From Pontibaca salina (GTDB lineage Bacteria > Pseudomonadota > Alphaproteobacteria > Rhodobacterales > Rhodobacteraceae), in contig NZ_JAEIJD010000007.1 of NCBI RefSeq assembly GCF_016307205.1, positions 1-64,000 of the forward strand: a stretch of 64,000 nucleotides of DNA, given 5' to 3'. Positions within the stretch are counted from its first letter, which is position 1. The number at the start of each line of letters is the position of its first letter. This document shows positions 1-9,035 of this stretch, piece by piece. The position numbers and the translations under genes were made by a program. Below the pieces are notes generated by a model. It saw only the letters and a list, made by a program, of their open reading frames with translations. It was not told the DNA's origin and did not search any database.

Positions 1-77
1 GCGGTTGTAGCTCAGTTGGTTAGAGTACCGGCCTGTCACGCCGGGGGTCGCGGGTTCGAGTCCCGTCAACCGCGCCA
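1..77 (+). tRNA. tRNA-Asp (anticodon GTC)
   Basis: The first 77 bases fold as a complete tRNA: a seven-base acceptor stem (GCGGTTG paired with CAACCGC), a D-arm with AGTTGG, an anticodon loop CTGTCAC with GTC at its centre, a T-arm with the GGTTCGAGTCC signature, and an encoded 3' CCA. The GTC anticodon reads GAC/GAT, so it charges aspartate. It begins at the window edge, so any upstream partner tRNA is not visible. Confidence 0.97.
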
Positions 78-275
78 GTCCATACATTGACGCAATCAGA
101 TCCCCAGATCTCGACTGTTTAACCCTCCAGTTCAAATTCTGAATCGCACCGGTTCCTATTTGCATGATCTCCTGATTTCTCGGGGTCGTGGAATTAATCA
201 TTTCTGCACCGGCGCTGGATCTGGGCTGACGGACGTGTTTAATCCAATATGAGAGAGTAAAAAGGGAGCTGAGAA

Positions 276-1055
276 GTGGACTTAGGCATCGCGGGCAAAC
301 AGGCGCTGGTTTGCGCCAGCAGTCGCGGGTTGGGCTTCGGATGCGCCGAGATGCTGGCGGCGGCCGGGGTGAACCTGTTGTTGAACGCGCGCGGGGAAGA
401 CGCGCTTGAAGCGGCGGCACAGACGATTCGCGACCGCCACGGAGTCAATGTCGATACCGTCGCCGCCGATATCGCAAGCTCAGACGGGCAGGCGCGGGTG
501 ATTGCTGCAGCGCGAGGCGTGGATATTCTGGTCACCAATGCCGGCGGCCCACCGCCGGGGCTGTGGTCGGACTGGGATCGTGACGCTTTCATCGCGGCGC
601 TGGATGCCAATATGCTGGCCCCAATTGCCCTGATGCGCGCGCTGATGCCCGGCATGATTGACCGCGGCTGGGGCCGGGTCGTCAACATCACAAGCCAATC
701 GGTACGTGCCCCAATCGCGGCGCTGGGGCTTAGCAATACGGCACGGACGGGGCTGACCGGCTATGTCGCGGGCACGGCGCGGCAGGTGGCGGACAAGGGG
801 GTGATAATCAACAATCTGCTGCCCGGGATTCACGACACCGATCGCGCCGCCGCGCTGGATCAAAACGCCAGCAAAGCCGAAGGGCGCGACATATCCAAGG
901 TGCGCGCGGCGCGCGAGGCGTCGATTCCGGTTGGGCGCTACGGCACGGCGCGAGAATTCGGTGCCACTTGCGCCTTTCTGTGCTCGGAACATGCCGGCTA
1001 TATCGTGGGGCAAAACATCCTCGTGGATGGCGGCGCAACCAATCTCACGATGTAA
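276..1055 (+). CDS. SDR-family protein, BKR-like subgroup lacking the catalytic Tyr/Lys
   Basis: This is a 259-residue Rossmann-fold protein of the short-chain dehydrogenase/reductase family. The GTG start is supported by GGGAG seven bases upstream. The nucleotide-binding turn is a variant (CASSRGLGFG, residues 13-22), the NAG motif is present (88-90), and Ser140 lies in the usual catalytic-Ser position. The YxxxK pair is missing: the expected Tyr is Ser153 and the expected Lys is Arg157. This matches a known subgroup annotated as 3-oxoacyl-ACP-reductase-like whose members lack the usual tetrad. A standard ketoreductase activity should not be assumed; the substrate is unknown. It is followed on the same strand by an ABC ATPase. 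Confidence 0.85.
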   Translation: MDLGIAGKQALVCASSRGLGFGCAEMLAAAGVNLLLNARGEDALEAAAQTIRDRHGVNVDTVAADIASSDGQARVIAAARGVDILVTNAGGPPPGLWSDWDRDAFIAALDANMLAPIALMRALMPGMIDRGWGRVVNITSQSVRAPIAALGLSNTARTGLTGYVAGTARQVADKGVIINNLLPGIHDTDRAAALDQNASKAEGRDISKVRAAREASIPVGRYGTAREFGATCAFLCSEHAGYIVGQNILVDGGATNLTM

Positions 1056-1168
1056 GCGATCCTTCGAGTGGGCTTTGGGACAGAGAAACAGCGCACAATG
1101 CTGCGGCTGATGGGCGATGCGAGCCACAGTCGGGACTGTCCGCCGCATCCGGCTTGCGAGAAGGCACA

Positions 1169-2317
1169 GTGGTTGCTATCTGCGCAGGCATGCCCGATGA
1201 CTTTGATCAAGAATTGAAGGACAAAGCAGCTTTGCCGGACCGCACACCCAGATTAGAAATTAAAAACCTCGTGCGCCGCTATGAAGGGCTCGCGGTGGTT
1301 GATGATGTGTCGCTGCGCATCATGCCGGGGCAGGTGACCTGCCTGCTCGGACCATCGGGATGCGGCAAATCGACGACGCTGCGGATGATCGCCGGCGTCG
1401 AGATGCAGGACAGCGGTGAGATCTGGGTCGATGGCAAGCTGGTTTGCGACACTCATTTCCGTGTCCCCCCGGAACGCCGCGAAATTGGACTGATGTTTCA
1501 GGATTTCGCACTGTTTCCACATCTTACCGTTGCCGGCAACGTCGCCTTTGGTCTGCGCAATGGCACGCGCGAGGAAAAGCGCGCCCGGGTTGAGGAATTG
1601 CTTGATCGAGTCGACCTGCTGCGTTTTATCGACGGATATCCCCACCAGCTCTCGGGCGGCGAGCAACAGCGTGTCGCCTTGGCGCGAGCGCTGGCACCAA
1701 GACCGCGTATCATGCTGATGGATGAACCATTTTCAGGTTTGGACAACCGCTTGCGCGATGGCATCCGTGATCAGACACTCTCGCTATTGAAAGAAGAGGA
1801 CAGCGCGGTTTTGCTGGTCACGCACGAGCCGGACGAAGCCATGCGCATGGCCGACGAGATTGCATTGATGCGTGGTGGCAAGATCGTGCAGCAGGGCGCG
1901 CCGTACAATGTCTATACCCGGCCAGTTGATCAGGCTGCAGTGGCATTTTTCAGCGATGCCAACGTGTTACACGCTCAGGTTAACGGCGCCTTGGCGCAGA
2001 CACCTTTCGGTCAATTTCTGGCTCCGGGCATTCCTGATGGCACCTATGTGGATATTGTGTTCCGCCCCCAACATGTACGGCTGGATTTCGATCGGGCCGG
2101 AAAGGGGCCGCTGCCGACGCCCAGTGATGGGGTACCTGCACGCGGCGTGGTCGAACGGGCGCGCTTTATGGGGCACGAAAGTCTGGTTGAGTTTCGGATG
2201 GATCACGATGGCTCGACGCTCAAGACAACAGTGCCCAATGTGTTCCTGCCCAAGCCCGGGAAGGCAATGTGGCTGACCGTACGCCGCGATCGTTGTTTCG
2301 TGTTTCCGTCGCACTAG
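1169..2317 (+). CDS. ABC transporter ATP-binding protein, FbpC/PotA-like with TOBE domain
   Basis: This is the ATPase subunit of a binding-protein-dependent importer and would act on the cytoplasmic face of the inner membrane. Walker A GPSGCGKST is at about residues 61-69, the signature LSGGEQQR at 161-168, Walker B IMLMDEP at 181-187, and the switch His at 219. The C-terminal third contains a TOBE-like segment, as in Fe3+ (FbpC) and polyamine/sugar importer ATPases. I chose the GTG at 1169 because GAGAAGG lies five bases upstream; ATG 1190 is the alternative and has no ribosome binding site. No permease or binding protein lies nearby, so the substrate cannot be stated. Its stop overlaps the stop of the convergent WYL gene. 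Confidence 0.88.
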   Translation: MVAICAGMPDDFDQELKDKAALPDRTPRLEIKNLVRRYEGLAVVDDVSLRIMPGQVTCLLGPSGCGKSTTLRMIAGVEMQDSGEIWVDGKLVCDTHFRVPPERREIGLMFQDFALFPHLTVAGNVAFGLRNGTREEKRARVEELLDRVDLLRFIDGYPHQLSGGEQQRVALARALAPRPRIMLMDEPFSGLDNRLRDGIRDQTLSLLKEEDSAVLLVTHEPDEAMRMADEIALMRGGKIVQQGAPYNVYTRPVDQAAVAFFSDANVLHAQVNGALAQTPFGQFLAPGIPDGTYVDIVFRPQHVRLDFDRAGKGPLPTPSDGVPARGVVERARFMGHESLVEFRMDHDGSTLKTTVPNVFLPKPGKAMWLTVRRDRCFVFPSH

Positions 2318-2961
2318 GGGCGGTCGCGCAATCGCTTGCCGGGCTGGTCGACAAAAAGTTCCGGCAGGGGGGTCACGCCTTCGATCAGATCGACTCGGAT
2401 ATCGCGGAACGCGGCGCAATCTTCACACCAGACGGCAAGGCTCCAGACACGACCGATATGATCCAGCTTCAGCGGTCGTACCGTGCAGGTCTCGCCTTGG
2501 AGAGTCAGGCGCAGCTTTTGGCGACCTACGATGGCGCTGCGCAACGCCGGCATATGTGAAAAGCCCCGCGCGGTACTTTGCAATTGTGCGAACTCGGATT
2601 TCCAGGCCGCAGCCGGGGGCAAGGGTTCCGCTGGCAGTACCGTATCTAGCCGTGCAGCCAGTGATAGTGCCGCGGCTTTCAGAGCCGGATCTGGGGTTTC
2701 GGCAACGATGGCTATCCCCAGCTGCAGCGCCTCATATTCATCCGGAGGCAATGTCAGCGGCGGTACCGCGATCTCGTCATGCAGACGATAGCCGACACCG
2801 CGCTGACCCACCACCGGCACACCCGCTGCGACCAGCCGGTCCATATAACGGTAGAGCGTGCGCTGTGACACCCGCAACTGCGCGGCCAGATCCTCAGCGC
2901 GGTGCAACTTGCCGTCGCGCAAACGCTGTAACAAATCAAAAAGACGGTCGGTGCGGGACAT
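2314..2961 (-). CDS. YafY-type transcriptional regulator (HTH_11 + WYL)
   Basis: This 215-residue DNA-binding regulator has an N-terminal DeoR/HTH_11 helix-turn-helix (about residues 5-55, with the segment VSQRTLYRYMDRL) and a C-terminal WYL-type domain thought to sense a ligand. It is shorter than the usual 230-330-residue WYL regulators but has both parts. It converges on the ABC ATPase gene with overlapping stop codons (2314-2317). Its 5' end faces tatA across about 210 bases, so it could share a divergent promoter region. Its target is unknown. Confidence 0.85.
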   Translation of the reverse strand: MSRTDRLFDLLQRLRDGKLHRAEDLAAQLRVSQRTLYRYMDRLVAAGVPVVGQRGVGYRLHDEIAVPPLTLPPDEYEALQLGIAIVAETPDPALKAAALSLAARLDTVLPAEPLPPAAAWKSEFAQLQSTARGFSHMPALRSAIVGRQKLRLTLQGETCTVRPLKLDHIGRVWSLAVWCEDCAAFRDIRVDLIEGVTPLPELFVDQPGKRLRDRP

Positions 2962-3172
2962 ACGGCAATCTTACATGAAATTCCAATTTGGTCCAAACTT
3001 ACTGCCAAATACCTGTCAGTTGAAGAGCGATGCACTCGCTTTCGAACGTTTCCCCTGACCAAGTACGCCGCTGGCGGGCAGTTCGGCCTTTTCCCGGCAT
3101 TAGACGACGCTTAAATAGGGGCAGAGTTACATGCATGTTGGCAAACGTGCGGAATTGTCTGAGGAGAAGGAC

Positions 3173-3400
3173 ATGTTGAACAATATCGGTCTGCCGGGCC
3201 TTTTGCTGATCGCCGTCGTTGTGCTGGTGCTGTTCGGGCGCGGCAAAATCAGTTCGCTGATGGGCGAAGTCGGCAAAGGCATCACTTCGTTCAAAAAGGG
3301 CATCAGCGAGGGCCAAAGTGAGCTTGACGATGACCGCGTTGAGGAGGCGAAGGACGTCACGCCAGCCGAGCACACAGACGTGGAAAAAGATAAGGTCTGA
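3173..3400 (+). CDS. tatA: Sec-independent protein translocase subunit TatA
   Basis: TatA is the pore-forming subunit of the twin-arginine translocase, which exports folded proteins across the inner membrane. The 75-residue product has one N-terminal membrane helix (about residues 4-20), the FGRGKIS hinge, an amphipathic helix ([13 protein letters not shown]) and an acidic tail. I chose ATG 3173 because GAGGAG lies just upstream; the same frame stays open for 14 codons before it but that segment is not conserved. It is the first gene of a tatA-tatB-tatC-DUF815 operon. Confidence 0.95.
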   Translation: MLNNIGLPGLLLIAVVVLVLFGRGKISSLMGEVGKGITSFKKGISEGQSELDDDRVEEAKDVTPAEHTDVEKDKV

Positions 3401-3405
3401 TAAAA

Positions 3406-3882
3406 ATGTTCGATCTGGGTTGGAGCGAAATGCTGCTGATCGGGATCGTGGCGCTGATCGTGGTCGGCCCCAAGGATCTGCCGGTGCTGTTTCGTAATGT
3501 CGGACGCTTTGTCGGCAAGGCCAAGGGTATGGCGCGCGAGTTCACCAGCGCGATGAATGAGGCTGCCGATGAAAGCGGGTTGCGGGAGGTCAGCAAGGGG
3601 CTGAAATCTGCGACCAACCCGCTCGGCTCGGCGCTGGATGGAGTCAAAGACGCGGCGCGCGACATGACCAAGGGGCTGGACCCGTCGGAACCCGGCACGG
3701 CTGGCAAATCCGGAAAACAGGCGGCTGAATCTGCGACGAAAGCCACCAAAACCCAGTCAGTCACCGCCCCGGCAAACGCTGTAAGTAAAACGCCAAACAC
3801 CGAAGGGGCAAGCGACGCGAAAGACGGTGCCAAGACAGCCGCCGCTACCGCTGCGGCGAGCCAATCGGAAGACATCACATGA
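3406..3882 (+). CDS. tatB: Sec-independent protein translocase subunit TatB
   Basis: TatB forms the twin-arginine signal-peptide receptor together with TatC. The 158-residue protein begins with the family pattern [21 protein letters not shown], i.e. one short membrane helix ending at the conserved Gly-Pro, followed by an amphipathic helix ([17 protein letters not shown]). The last 60 residues are low-complexity Ala/Lys/Thr, as is usual for TatB. It starts five bases after tatA and its stop overlaps the tatC start by four bases (ATGA), which indicates translational coupling. Confidence 0.96.
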   Translation: MFDLGWSEMLLIGIVALIVVGPKDLPVLFRNVGRFVGKAKGMAREFTSAMNEAADESGLREVSKGLKSATNPLGSALDGVKDAARDMTKGLDPSEPGTAGKSGKQAAESATKATKTQSVTAPANAVSKTPNTEGASDAKDGAKTAAATAAASQSEDIT

Positions 3883-4766
3883 GCCCGACCGACGAGATCG
3901 AAGATTCCAGTGCGCCGCTGATCGAACATCTGGCCGAACTGCGCACACGACTGATTCATTCGGTCGTGGCGTTTATCGTCGGCATGGTGATCTGCTTCAC
4001 CGTCGCGACACCGATTTTCAACTTTTTGACCAATCCCCTGTGTCAGGTCCTGTCCGAGCGTGGCCAGGATTGCGACCTGATCTTTATTTCCCCCCAAGAG
4101 GGGTTCTTCGTTGCCATTAAGGTCTCGTTGCTTGGCGGCCTGATGCTGGCATTTCCCTATATCGCTTTGCAGATGTGGCGCTTCGTGGCACCGGGACTTT
4201 ACAAGTCCGAAAAAGGCGCGTTTTTGCCCTTCATGCTGGCGTCGCCTTTCATGTTTCTGCTGGGGGCAAGTTTCGCGTTTTATGTGGTCACGCCTCTGGC
4301 CTATGATTTTTTCCTTGGCTTCCAGCAATTTGGCAGCGAAGGCGAGGCGGTGGCCGACGGGGCAGCACCGCTAAGCGTGGTCTTTCAGGGCTCGGCGCAG
4401 GAATACCTGAACCTGACGATCAAGTTTATCGTCGCGTTCGGCCTGTGCTTCCAGTTGCCGGTGCTGCTGACCCTGATGGGCAAGGCCGGACTGGTCAGCG
4501 CCGAGGGCTTGGGCAGCGTGCGCAAATACGCGGTTGTGGCGATCTTGTTGCTGGCCGCTCTGGTCACGCCGCCGGATGTGATCACGCAGGTGATCCTGTT
4601 TGTTGTCGTCTATGGGCTATACGAGATTTCGATCTTGCTGGTCGCGCGGGTTGAACGTAAGCGCGAGGCAAAATTGCGCGCCGAAGGGTACTATGACGAT
4701 GAAGAGGATTTCGACGATCCCCTGATGGCCGAACTTGACCTTGATGAGGAGAAGGACGGCAAATGA
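3879..4766 (+). CDS. tatC: Sec-independent protein translocase subunit TatC
   Basis: TatC is the multispanning receptor that binds the RR motif of Tat substrates. The 295-residue protein carries the diagnostic N-terminal motif [12 protein letters not shown] (about residues 13-24), and hydrophobicity suggests six membrane segments. The C-terminal tail is acidic ([12 protein letters not shown]...), longer than in E. coli. It overlaps tatB at its start and the DUF815 ATPase at its end, each by four bases (ATGA), so the four genes are probably translated as one coupled unit. Confidence 0.97.
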   Translation: MSPTDEIEDSSAPLIEHLAELRTRLIHSVVAFIVGMVICFTVATPIFNFLTNPLCQVLSERGQDCDLIFISPQEGFFVAIKVSLLGGLMLAFPYIALQMWRFVAPGLYKSEKGAFLPFMLASPFMFLLGASFAFYVVTPLAYDFFLGFQQFGSEGEAVADGAAPLSVVFQGSAQEYLNLTIKFIVAFGLCFQLPVLLTLMGKAGLVSAEGLGSVRKYAVVAILLLAALVTPPDVITQVILFVVVYGLYEISILLVARVERKREAKLRAEGYYDDEEDFDDPLMAELDLDEEKDGK

Positions 4767-5608
4767 GCGAGGCGATCCTGACCCGTATCGCAGCGGCACT
4801 GGAGCGGATTGCTCCGGCGCCACTGCCTGCACCTGATTTCGACAAGGCAACGGCCTTTGTCTGGCACGCCGATCCCGACCGTCTTGAACCCGTCGCGGCG
4901 GTCAACCGCATCGCGTTGGATCTGCTGGTCGGCATCGACCGATCGCGCGATACGTTGCTTGCGAACACCCGCCGCTTCGCCGCCGGGCAAGGCGCCAATA
5001 ACGCCCTGTTGTGGGGCGCGCGCGGCATGGGAAAATCAAGTCTTGTCAAGGCGATCCATGCCGATGTTCAGGCAGAATACCCCGATTTGAAACTGGTCGA
5101 ACTGCAACGCGAAGATCTGCCCAGTGTCGGGCGATTGCTGAACCTGTTGCGCGCCTCGGACCGACGTTTTTTGCTATTCTGCGATGATCTGTCGTTCAGC
5201 CATGACGACGAGCATTACAAGTCTCTCAAGGCGGTGCTGGATGGCGGGATCGAGGGGCGGCCCGAAAATGTGCTGCTCTACGCAACTTCGAACCGTCGCC
5301 ATCTGATGCCGCGCGACATGATCGAGAACGAACGCAGCACCGCGATCAACCCCTCCGAGGCGGTTGAGGAAAAGGTTTCGTTGTCCGATCGCTTCGGGCT
5401 CTGGTTGGGTTTCCACGCCTGCAGTCAGGACGAATATTTAGCAATGATCGACCGCTATTGCGCGGCCTATGGCGTTTGTGTCGAGCCGGATATTCTGCGC
5501 GCTGAAGCGATTGAATGGCAGGCCACGCGCGGCGCCCGGTCGGGCCGGGTGGCCTGGCAGTTCTTCACCGATCTGGCCGGACGGCACGGAGTCGCCGTCA
5601 CCGCCTAA
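4763..5608 (+). CDS. DUF815 AAA-type ATP-binding protein
   Basis: This 281-residue P-loop ATPase belongs to the DUF815 family, whose function is not established. Walker [10 protein letters not shown] is at residues 84-92 and a Walker B-like FLLFCDD at 135-141, followed by a sensor-like segment ([12 protein letters not shown]). There is no signal peptide or membrane helix, so it is cytoplasmic. The start codon overlaps the end of tatC (ATGA), which implies coupled expression with the Tat translocase. Whether this is a functional link or only lineage-conserved gene order cannot be told from sequence. It converges on the nlpD-like gene with three bases between stops. Confidence 0.9.
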   Translation: MSEAILTRIAAALERIAPAPLPAPDFDKATAFVWHADPDRLEPVAAVNRIALDLLVGIDRSRDTLLANTRRFAAGQGANNALLWGARGMGKSSLVKAIHADVQAEYPDLKLVELQREDLPSVGRLLNLLRASDRRFLLFCDDLSFSHDDEHYKSLKAVLDGGIEGRPENVLLYATSNRRHLMPRDMIENERSTAINPSEAVEEKVSLSDRFGLWLGFHACSQDEYLAMIDRYCAAYGVCVEPDILRAEAIEWQATRGARSGRVAWQFFTDLAGRHGVAVTA

Positions 5609-5611
5609 CGG

Positions 5612-6775
5612 CTATTCCAGATAGGGCATTGGATCAACGCTTTCGAAGCCATTGCGCACTTCGAAATGCACATAGGAATTGTCACCTGCGCGCAATTGGG
5701 CGATCTGCTGGCCGCGCTTGACGCTGTCGCCCTTTTGCACCTTGATCTTATCCACATTGGCATAGACGGTCAGCAGGTTGTCGGGATGGCGCACCACCAG
5801 GATCGGTACCTTGTCGGCGCTTGAGGTGATTGCCGCCACCGTGCCGTTGGCCGCTGCGCTAACCGGGGCACCCGAGGCTGCGGCGATATCAATACCATCA
5901 TTGCGCCCTTTGGCATAGGCGCGCACGATCTTGCCCTGAACGGGGAAGCCCATGCGGGTGTTCTTGACCGCTGTCGGCGCGCTCAGCGCGACCTTGGGTG
6001 GTTCGGGTGCCTTAGCTGCGGTCTTTTCCTCGGGAACGGGCTTGGCGGCGCTCGGCGGTGTTGGCGTCGGCGATCCAGCACCGGGTTCGCTCACCCCGGC
6101 TTCGCGTCTTGGCGCCGAAACACCGGCGCTGGGAATCAGCAGATATTGCCCTTCGCGCACCGAAAAATCCGAGCTCAATCCGTTCCACTCGGCCAGTGCT
6201 TTGATCGGCACATTATAGAGCCGTGAAATTGTATAGGCGGTTTCCCCGCGTACGACCTTATGGCGAACTGGCTCTGAAACGCCAGACTGGGCCGCCGGCG
6301 CTGGTGCGGGCTCCAGCGGCGAGGTAATCACCGAGGAGGTTGGCGCCGCGTTGTCAATGGCGCTGCCGGCCAACGCGGCAATGTCGGTGCCTTGGCCGGT
6401 ACCCGCCGCAACGCGCCGGGGCAGGGCGATGATCTCGCCCGCCCGCAGCTTCACGTCGCTGTCGATGCCGTTATAGCGCGCCAGTTCACCTGCGGGCAGT
6501 CCGACACGGGTGGCAATGGTGTTCACCGTATCGTTACGTCGCGCCACAGCCACCTGATAATTCGGATAAGAGATCACCCCGCGCTCATCCGCCGGTGGGC
6601 GGTTCGTTGTCACCGACTGCACCGCGTTCGCCGTGGAAAAGGCTCCCGCATGTCCGCGCAAATCGAAATCCATGGGCTTGTCGCAGGCCGAAACCAGTAC
6701 CAGCGCCGCGGCAGCCAGTCCCAGAGCGGCCGGTCTTGCAATCGGAAGTTCCATGCTCGCCATCCTCAGTTTCAC
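5612..6775 (-). CDS. NlpD-like lipoprotein: two LysM domains and a degenerate M23/LytM domain
   Basis: This predicted lipoprotein (LVSAC lipobox, Cys31 from the outermost start) has two LysM peptidoglycan-binding repeats (about residues 68-116 and 169-215), a Pro/Ala/Lys linker and a C-terminal LytM domain. The zinc ligands of active M23 endopeptidases are missing: the HxGxD site reads NDGID, the YAH site reads YAN, and the HLH site reads YVHFE. It is therefore probably an amidase activator, as NlpD and EnvC are, rather than an enzyme. Order surE-pcm-nlpD matches E. coli. Start choice is open: GTG 6775, ATG 6763, or ATG 6754 with GAGG nine bases upstream. Confidence 0.88.
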   Translation of the reverse strand: MKLRMASMELPIARPAALGLAAAALVLVSACDKPMDFDLRGHAGAFSTANAVQSVTTNRPPADERGVISYPNYQVAVARRNDTVNTIATRVGLPAGELARYNGIDSDVKLRAGEIIALPRRVAAGTGQGTDIAALAGSAIDNAAPTSSVITSPLEPAPAPAAQSGVSEPVRHKVVRGETAYTISRLYNVPIKALAEWNGLSSDFSVREGQYLLIPSAGVSAPRREAGVSEPGAGSPTPTPPSAAKPVPEEKTAAKAPEPPKVALSAPTAVKNTRMGFPVQGKIVRAYAKGRNDGIDIAAASGAPVSAAANGTVAAITSSADKVPILVVRHPDNLLTVYANVDKIKVQKGDSVKRGQQIAQLRAGDNSYVHFEVRNGFESVDPMPYLE

Positions 6776-6811
6776 CGCTCCCGTTTGTCGGGGCGTTTGT
6801 TTTTCATCGTC

Positions 6812-7462
6812 TCATCCGTCCTTGGCAAGCCCTGCCAGGAGGGGGACAAACCGCACCGGCCGCAACTCGCCGTAATCGAACCCTGTTTCGGTCCGTTGCA
6901 CCCGGATCAGTGTTTGCACCGTATCGGACTGGCCCACCGGTACAACCATGATACCGCCGATCTTGAGTTGCGCCAAGAGCGGGCCGGGCGGGTCTTCGGC
7001 GGCGGCGGTCACAAGGATGCGGTCAAACAGCGCCTGTTCCGGCAACCCATAGGATCCGTCGCCAACGATCGCCGTAATATTGGTCAGGCCGAGTTGTTCA
7101 AATACCGCGCAGGCCTCGCGCACCAGCCGGGCGTGCCGATCCAGAGTATAGACCCGCCGCGCCAGCCGCGCCAGAATCGCCGCCTGATAGCCGCTGCCAG
7201 TGCCCACCTCCAAAACCTTGTCGCGGGGATTGACCTGCAATGCCTGGGTCATCAAGCCGACGATCGAGGGCTGGCTGATGGTCTGCCCACAGGCGATGGG
7301 CAAGGGCATATCTTCATAAGCGCGCTCGGCGAACAAGCCCCGCACAAAGCGGCCACGATCGATCCCTTCCATCGCATTCAACACACGCGCATCGGTGACG
7401 CCGCGCGAACGCAGCGCGAACAGGAATTGCATTTTGGTTTCAGGGGCCGGGCCGACGCTCAT
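6812..7462 (-). CDS. pcm: Protein-L-isoaspartate O-methyltransferase
   Basis: Pcm uses S-adenosylmethionine to methylate L-isoaspartyl residues in damaged proteins, starting their repair to aspartate in the cytoplasm. The 216-residue sequence has the family length, the SAM-binding motif [17 protein letters not shown], and the N-terminal conserved segment [20 protein letters not shown]. Its start overlaps the surE stop by four bases, so the two are coupled. The nlpD-like gene follows. Confidence 0.95.
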   Translation of the reverse strand: MSVGPAPETKMQFLFALRSRGVTDARVLNAMEGIDRGRFVRGLFAERAYEDMPLPIACGQTISQPSIVGLMTQALQVNPRDKVLEVGTGSGYQAAILARLARRVYTLDRHARLVREACAVFEQLGLTNITAIVGDGSYGLPEQALFDRILVTAAAEDPPGPLLAQLKIGGIMVVPVGQSDTVQTLIRVQRTETGFDYGELRPVRFVPLLAGLAKDG

Positions 7463-8241
7463 TCGATCTCCTTCAGCAGGTCCAATGCGTCATGTGCTGT
7501 CAGATCGGCCCGCATCGGCGTAACCGAGACATAGCCCTCCAGATTGACCGCTGCATCGCTGCCGGGGGCTGAAGGCTGTTGCTGATTGCCGCCTTTGATC
7601 CACAAGAACCGTCGCCCCGAGGGCGAGGAATGTGGCTCAACCCCGTAATGGGTGCCGCGCCGCGCACCCTGTCGGGCAACCCGGATACCCTTGACCTCAG
7701 CCGCTGGAACCGGAGGGAAATTGACATTGTAAAACAGCCCATAGGCGCCCTCCAGAACCGGATCAGCCGACAGGATCCGACGCAGCACATCGGCGCCATG
7801 TTGCGCGGCAGCCTCGAAAGGATTGTCCATGCCAAAATTGCGCGGCCCGTAATATTGCGACAGGGCGATGGCCGGCACCCCTTGAAGCGCGGCTTCCATC
7901 GCCGCGCCCAATGTGCCGGAATACAGCGCATTTTCGGCAGAATTATTGCCCCGGTTGACCCCGGATAGCACCACGTCGGGACGTGCGTCCTTCATGACAT
8001 CATGAAGCCCCGCCATCACACAATCCGCCGGGCTGCCTTCAGCGGCATAGCGTCGCTCGCCCATCTTGGCGATCATCATCGGGCGCGTGTAACTAATGGA
8101 ATGGGCGACGCCCGACTGTTCAAACGCGGGGGCAACGGTCCAGACCTCGCCCGCCGCGCCGGCCAATTCCGCTGCGATCGCGGCCATTATCTCCAGCCCG
8201 GGTGCATTGATGCCATCGTCATTGGTGATCAGAATACGCAT
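7459..8241 (-). CDS. surE: 5'/3'-nucleotidase SurE
   Basis: SurE is a metal-dependent phosphatase acting on nucleoside monophosphates and short polyphosphates. The 260-residue sequence opens with [15 protein letters not shown], containing the metal-binding Asp-Asp pair, and has the second conserved motif [24 protein letters not shown]. It overlaps pcm by four bases. The surE-pcm-nlpD cluster in gammaproteobacteria leads to rpoS; that sigma factor is absent here, as expected for alphaproteobacteria. Confidence 0.95.
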   Translation of the reverse strand: MRILITNDDGINAPGLEIMAAIAAELAGAAGEVWTVAPAFEQSGVAHSISYTRPMMIAKMGERRYAAEGSPADCVMAGLHDVMKDARPDVVLSGVNRGNNSAENALYSGTLGAAMEAALQGVPAIALSQYYGPRNFGMDNPFEAAAQHGADVLRRILSADPVLEGAYGLFYNVNFPPVPAAEVKGIRVARQGARRGTHYGVEPHSSPSGRRFLWIKGGNQQQPSAPGSDAAVNLEGYVSVTPMRADLTAHDALDLLKEIE

Positions 8242-8298
8242 GAACCTGCCCTTTTAGCCTTTGATAGACGCGCGCCGCACAGGGAACAAGACGGCAGG

Positions 8299-8331
8299 TT
8301 TCTTCTTGCGCCAAATATCCCCGCCGGAGGC
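8299..8331 (+). repeat. Dispersed gene-end repeat, subtype 1 (copy 1)
   Basis: This begins TTTCTTCTTGCGCC, continues AAATATCCC and ends CGCCGGAGGC. It matches copies at 37932-37964 and, in its first part, 29180-29209 (minus strand). It lies between surE and the 3' end of the SDR gene and is followed at once by an eight-base-pair hairpin (8332-8350). Confidence 0.7.
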
Positions 8332-8350
8332 ATGGCCCGGCACGGGCCAT
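8332..8350 (-). terminator. Hairpin abutting the SDR stop codon
   Basis: ATGGCCCG and CGGGCCAT form a perfect eight-base-pair stem with a three-base loop, directly after the minus-strand SDR stop at 8351. There is no T-run, so this may be a rho-independent terminator without a tract, or part of the adjacent repeat. Confidence 0.4.
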
Positions 8351-8992
8351 TCAAAGCTGGAGTTGCGCCAAGATGCGCGCGGCCTCGTCGGTGGGGGAGG
8401 TTAACACGCTGCGATCCTCGCCCGGAAAGAACTTTGCCCGCAGTGTCGTCGGCATCGGGGCCGGGGTGACGATGCTGACCCGCGGGCCGGTTTTAATCGT
8501 CTCTGCGGCCCAGCTGCGCGCCAATGCCATTTGCGCCGCCTTGGTTGCGCCATAGCCACCAAAAAACTTTTGCCCGGCCCGGTCGTCGTCAAAAAACACC
8601 GCGTGGCCCACCGCGCCCAGAAGGGGCGCGACATAGGCGATCAGGGTTGCGGTCGCGCCGGCGTTAACGGCGGCGGATTTATCCCAATCGCCCGCGTCGA
8701 TGAATGGTGCCGGGCTCAGCGGCGCGGCATGAATCGCCGTATGACACCAGAGATCGACTTTGCCCCAACGGTCATGGATCCCGCGACAGAGCGTCGCCAT
8801 CGCCTTGGCGTCCGCGATGTTCATAGGCGCAAGCGTGGCTTTGCCACCGCGTGCGTTGATGCGGTCGTCCAATTCCTCCAGCGCGCCGGTGGTGCGGGCC
8901 ACCGCTACCACGTGATATTCGGGTGCAAGCGCTTCGGCCAGAGCGGCGCCCAGCCCGCGCGAGGCACCTGTGATGAGAGCGATTTTTGTCAT
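8351..8992 (-). CDS. SDR family NAD(P)-dependent oxidoreductase
   Basis: This 213-residue short-chain dehydrogenase-like protein has an intact cofactor motif TGASRGLG (residues 8-15) and a YGATK active-site Tyr/Lys pair at about residues 148-152. The usual NAG motif is replaced by HTAIHA, and the stretch where the catalytic Ser normally sits reads VFFDDDRAG. It is therefore a divergent member and the substrate cannot be predicted. It lies between the purF region and surE on the same strand, with a hairpin and a dispersed repeat immediately downstream. Confidence 0.87.
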   Translation of the reverse strand: MTKIALITGASRGLGAALAEALAPEYHVVAVARTTGALEELDDRINARGGKATLAPMNIADAKAMATLCRGIHDRWGKVDLWCHTAIHAAPLSPAPFIDAGDWDKSAAVNAGATATLIAYVAPLLGAVGHAVFFDDDRAGQKFFGGYGATKAAQMALARSWAAETIKTGPRVSIVTPAPMPTTLRAKFFPGEDRSVLTSPTDEAARILAQLQL

Positions 8993-9035
8993 ATGCGCGG
9001 TGTGACCCGCTACGCCTCAGTCGTCAAGGGGCGGA

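Noticed and set aside
8351-8992. Treating the second SDR as inactive like the first
   Set aside because: It keeps the TGASRGLG cofactor loop and a YGATK pair. Only the NAG and Ser positions deviate, which is not enough to call it non-catalytic.
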